This document shows positions 60,586 through 64,000 of a stretch of 64,000 nt of DNA, piece after piece. A model generated the notes under the pieces. The model saw nothing but the letters and a program-made list of their open reading frames with translations, had not been told where the DNA came from and did not search any database. Each line of letters begins with the position of its first letter. The stretch's first letter is position 1. The stretch is from Tritrichomonas musculus. Lineage: Eukaryota; Parabasalia; Tritrichomonadida; Tritrichomonadidae. Where the stretch lies: NCBI GenBank assembly GCA_039105265.1, contig JAPFFF010000001.1:8804001-8868000 (forward strand). Reading direction: 5' to 3'. The translations under genes were made by a program, and so were the position numbers.

Positions 60586-62680
60586 TAGTTGGTGGACATA
60601 ATTATGTTTTTGGGACATAATCATGTTTGCTCAACTTTTTGAATGGTACACAAAAATAAAACACATTTTTCTCAATACTTTTTAAAGATTATTTGATAAT
60701 ATTATATACTTTATTAATGTATTTTATGTACATCATTATTTAATTAAATGAGCTATTATATTTGTGATTTATATGAAATTTTGCCATTAATGTAAAAAAA
60801 AGTCGAAATGCTTATTTTATTCTCAATAATTGAAACTTGGGATTTAATAATAATATCATTAATTCATAATCAGTAATGATATAATTTTGTCAGATAATTG
60901 ATATCTAAAAACTTTCATATAAGAAAATTTTGATGCACAAAATAAAGTTAAAAATAGACCTTGAAAGCGGTACCTACCCGACCCCTTTTGACAGGTCCTT
61001 CTTGGGTAGGGTCATTTTTTACCCGGGTAGGAAAATAGCATATTACCTAAAGGTAAAATTTTACCCGGCCATTTATAAAGATGGTAATTTTTTACCAGAC
61101 CATTTCTTTAATGATATTATTATTATTCTTGTCAGATATTCTATTGATAATATTTGAGATGCAATTTGCTACGATATCATATGTTTGGATGATATCAATT
61201 TAAATGATTCCAAAAAAATTCATTTTTTTATGGAATAATAATCATAATATGAAAATTTAATATTAATTATGTTATTTGTTGGGTTTAGAATAAAGTTATA
61301 AAAGTAATATTATAATATCAAAAAAAATTGAAATTGAATTTATATCAGCTTTTTCAGAGGAAAATTTTCCTTAAAGTTTGAATCAGATATTGAAAATGAA
61401 TCAAGAAATCAAAATTTTTAATGAAAAAAATTAATATTTATTATTATAAATTAAATGAATAATTAAAGAAAAATAATCGGGTAATACTTAAACACTTCAC
61501 TTGAATGGTGGGTAATTACCCTACCCGAAAAAAACGGGTCGGGTCCATTTTTTCAGGTTACCATTAGAAGGTATAGTTAAAAATCATATCACTTTTTTTT
61601 TTTTTTTTCCAATAAAAAATAAAAACTTTTAAATTTTTATTTAAATATTTGATATAATGCATATAGTATAATGATATTGAAAGAATAAAATTGGCGGTTC
61701 TACTCAAGATCTATTACCTTAATGAAAAAGAGTAACTTCTGAAATAACTTAAAAAGACTTTCATTTTTAGACATTGAGAAATTATTTTCATTATTTTAAT
61801 AGTTCTTCTATACTTACCTAATATTTATTGATTAATTGCTATTTTTAATGCTATTATAATAGAAAAAATAAAAAAGTGAAATTTGTATATTTCTTAGAAA
61901 AACCTGAAATCTTGATGGGCAACAATGATTTTTAGAGGATTAATATTATATTTCATTGTATGTGTTATCAAATAATGTAATTCTGAAATCATATCAATTA
62001 TGCATGAGTGATTTATGAATGATTTTGAATGAAAAAAAGAAAAATGAAATTTTTCCAAGATTGATTATTTTTCAACCATATTATTATATTTAATATATTA
62101 TATGCATCATATAGATGATTAATACTGCATCTAATTTGAAATAAAATAAACTCATTTTTCAAAATTAGTAATTTTGTATGAATAATTTTTTTCATATTTT
62201 GAAAACACTTTTTCTTTTTATATAATTATTATTTCAATAAATTTATTTCTAAAATATAATATATACATTATATTCTAAAATAATAACTATGTTAGAGCAA
62301 ATTAAAACAACCTTTTTTTTTATGATAAAAACATGAAATGTGATATGAAATGAGTTTTTTGAGTAGTGAAATGAAAATGAAACCATTTTTTCTAATTATC
62401 TATTTTATTTCAATAAATAATAATGATACATTTTAATTATAGATGAAAAGTAAATTATAATTTTTTTCAAATAATAAAAAAATATTCAGAAATTAAAAAT
62501 TCGATATCATATTTATGATCAAATTTAGTTTGATAAAAGTGAATTAAAATCTGGGAATAGAATGTATCCAATATGATATTAATTGTTCTACAATTGTTTT
62601 TTAAAAAGTCCAATTTGAATATATAGAAATGATGTGAAAACATAATTATGTCTCCAAAACAGAATTATGTCCACCAACTA
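60586..62680. mobile_element. 2.1-kb non-autonomous element with ~43-bp inverted ends and TA flanks
   Basis: Starts TAGTTGGTGGACATAATTAT and ends with the imperfect complement (...ATTATGTCCACCAACTA) at 62680. TA flanks it on both sides, and removing it joins copy 1 of repeat A directly to copy 2. The terminal repeats contain the doubled GGACATAATTATG/GGGACATAATCATG. The interior is A/T-rich with two GC-richer patches built on TACCCG/GGGTAG (60968-61095 and about 61505-61562, facing each other), and has no credible gene. By ends and target it is a Tc1/mariner-type non-autonomous element; the inner patches may be a further nested insertion. Confidence 0.78.
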
Positions 62681-62685
62681 TAATT

Positions 62686-63347
62686 GAGCTCGGAGAAAAA
62701 GGGATTTCCTTTTTGAAAATAAAGAATTATATTTATAAAACATATTTATTTTGATGTGAATAAGTTATATCTGAAAGCATACACTTTTTCGAAAAAAATT
62801 TGTTTTTTTAAAAAAAAGTGACTTTTTTATAAAAAGGTTTATTTTTGAATATTTTTTTTTTATAAAAAAAAAGCTTCTTTGCGAAAAGCTTTTGTGTGTG
62901 CAAAAAGTAAAATCATATCAATAAGTTTCGATCATTTCAAATAAAAAATTTAATTAAAATCATAAATTCCTTTCGAAATATAAATTGATAGAGAAAATTT
63001 AGTTAACAAGAATTTCAAAGAATTATTTAATAAAAACATATATTTAGATATTATTCAAATCATAAAGAATGATATTTGATGTATAAATTATAAAGTACTC
63101 GTAATCATTGCTTATGATCAAACTATATTCAAAATTTGAAGCATTCTAATGATATAGAAAATATCATTTGCTTCATTAAGCTGTGAGGCACTTTCCAATC
63201 TTGTTAAATGATGCTTTTGATGCAGACAGTTTAAATCGGGAATGAAAATAATAGTTTTGTCCTCAAAATGTAGTTTTTTCCACCAATTATAACGTTTTTT
63301 TTTTTTAAATTTGAATAAATAACGTATTCAAAAATCAAAATCAAATA
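62686..63347 (+). repeat. Dispersed repeat A, copy 2 (uninterrupted)
   Basis: 662 bp, nearly identical to the interrupted copy (31548-31693 plus 60066-60585). Around 62816-62840 it reads GACTTTTTTATAAAAAGG, the empty target of the Tc1/mariner-like element. Its start, GAGCTCGGAGAAAAAGGGAT, is mirrored imperfectly at the end of the following 301-bp units (CCTTTTTCGCCGATCTC), which suggests that repeat A and the first of those units are parts of one larger inverted-repeat element. Confidence 0.9.
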
Positions 63348-63351
63348 ATAC

Positions 63352-63952
63352 ATTTATAAGATCTCGTTTTTTTAAAAAGAAAATCTATATTAAAAAAAAT
63401 TGTTCATATAAAAAAGACTTGGTGTTTTGAAAAAAGAAAATTATTTCGCAAAAAAAAGATCATTTTAAGAAGTATTTTTCATTTTAAAAAGAAAACAAAT
63501 TTTTTAAACGAAAAAATTATTTCACAAAAAAATGTTTTTACAGACAAACCTTTTTCTTTTCGAAAAAAAATGGATTTTTAAAACATATGGATCTTAATGA
63601 TATGAAAAAGTTTTGTAAATATGGAAATTCCTTTTTCGCCGATCTCTAATATATTTATAAGATCTTGTTTTTTTTAAAAGAAAATCTATATTAAAAAAAA
63701 TTGTTCATATAAAAAAGACTTGGTGTTTTGAAAAAAGAAAATTATTTCGCAAAAAAAAGATCATTTTAAGAAGTATTTTTCATTTTAAAAAGAAAACAAA
63801 TTTTTTAAACGAAAAAATTATTTCACAAAAAAATGTTTTTACAGACAAACCTTTTTCTTTTCGAAAAAAAATGGATTTTTAAAACATATGGATCATAATG
63901 ATATGAAAAAGTTTTGTAAATATGGAAATTCCTTTTTCGCCGATCTCTAATA
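63352..63952 (+). repeat. Two tandem 301-bp units
   Basis: 63352-63652 and 63653-63952 are nearly identical, each running from ATTTATAAGATCT to TTTCGCCGATCTCTAAT. A/T-rich, no coding capacity. The sequence after the second copy diverges at once. The window ends about 50 bases later. Confidence 0.9.
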
Positions 63953-64000
63953 ATTATTTAATATCTTTTTTTAATAATCCTCCAAATAAATAACTAAATT

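Noticed and set aside
60930-61157. 75-residue open frame over the TACCCG-rich patch
   Set aside because: The translation reflects the GC-richer repeat patch inside a non-autonomous element; no domain or coding bias.

Overview
The window looks like nuclear DNA of a parabasalid protist, most likely a Tritrichomonas-type trichomonad. It is very AT-rich, its genes are long intronless frames in the standard code, and the gene repertoire fits: a ubiquitin-L40 fusion, a MatE transporter, an F5/8-type-C protein, a TOR-pathway Raptor-like protein, and a Polinton of the kind that fills trichomonad genomes. The genus is inference; the parabasalid assignment is fairly firm.

Positions 1-30.4 kb are host genes with AT-rich spacers. 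In order they are a large alpha-solenoid protein (-), ubiquitin-ribosomal protein L40 (-), a broken virus- or plasmid-type superfamily 2 helicase relic (about 7.9-9.6 kb), an alpha/beta hydrolase (-), a MatE efflux protein (+), a class I phosphatidylinositol transfer protein (+), a short Raptor-like protein (+), a second solenoid protein (+), an unusual ubiquitin-like/VWA/E2-like protein (-), a BTB-like plus F5/8C protein (+), and a P-element-like transposase relative with a C-terminal Myb domain (+).

From about 31.5 kb to the end the window is a nest of mobile DNA. A dispersed repeat of about 660 bp was entered by a Tc1/mariner-like transposon (31694-60065, TA target duplication). That transposon carries a DDE transposase and a ubiquitin-specific-protease-like gene. 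It was in turn entered by a 22.8-kb Polinton (35696-58476, TTTA flanks). A second copy of the 660-bp repeat, at 62686-63347, preserves the empty site and confirms the first insertion. A 2.1-kb terminal-inverted-repeat element (60586-62680), a 333-bp MITE (33109-33441) and a 301-bp tandem repeat complete the region.

The Polinton is treated as a fossil. It looks largely whole and young: its long terminal repeats are almost the same apart from a minisatellite, and integrase, packaging ATPase, major capsid protein and protein-primed DNA polymerase B are open. Accessory genes include a KilA-N protein, a NUMOD4/HNH nuclease, a giant fibre-like protein and several basic coiled-coil proteins. The most striking unexplained signals are an N-terminal LPGF module of about 55 residues shared by the polymerase and two basic proteins, fold-back units that form each Polinton end, a deubiquitinase-like gene inside a Tc1/mariner-type transposon, and a host VWA protein with a catalytically dead E2 domain.
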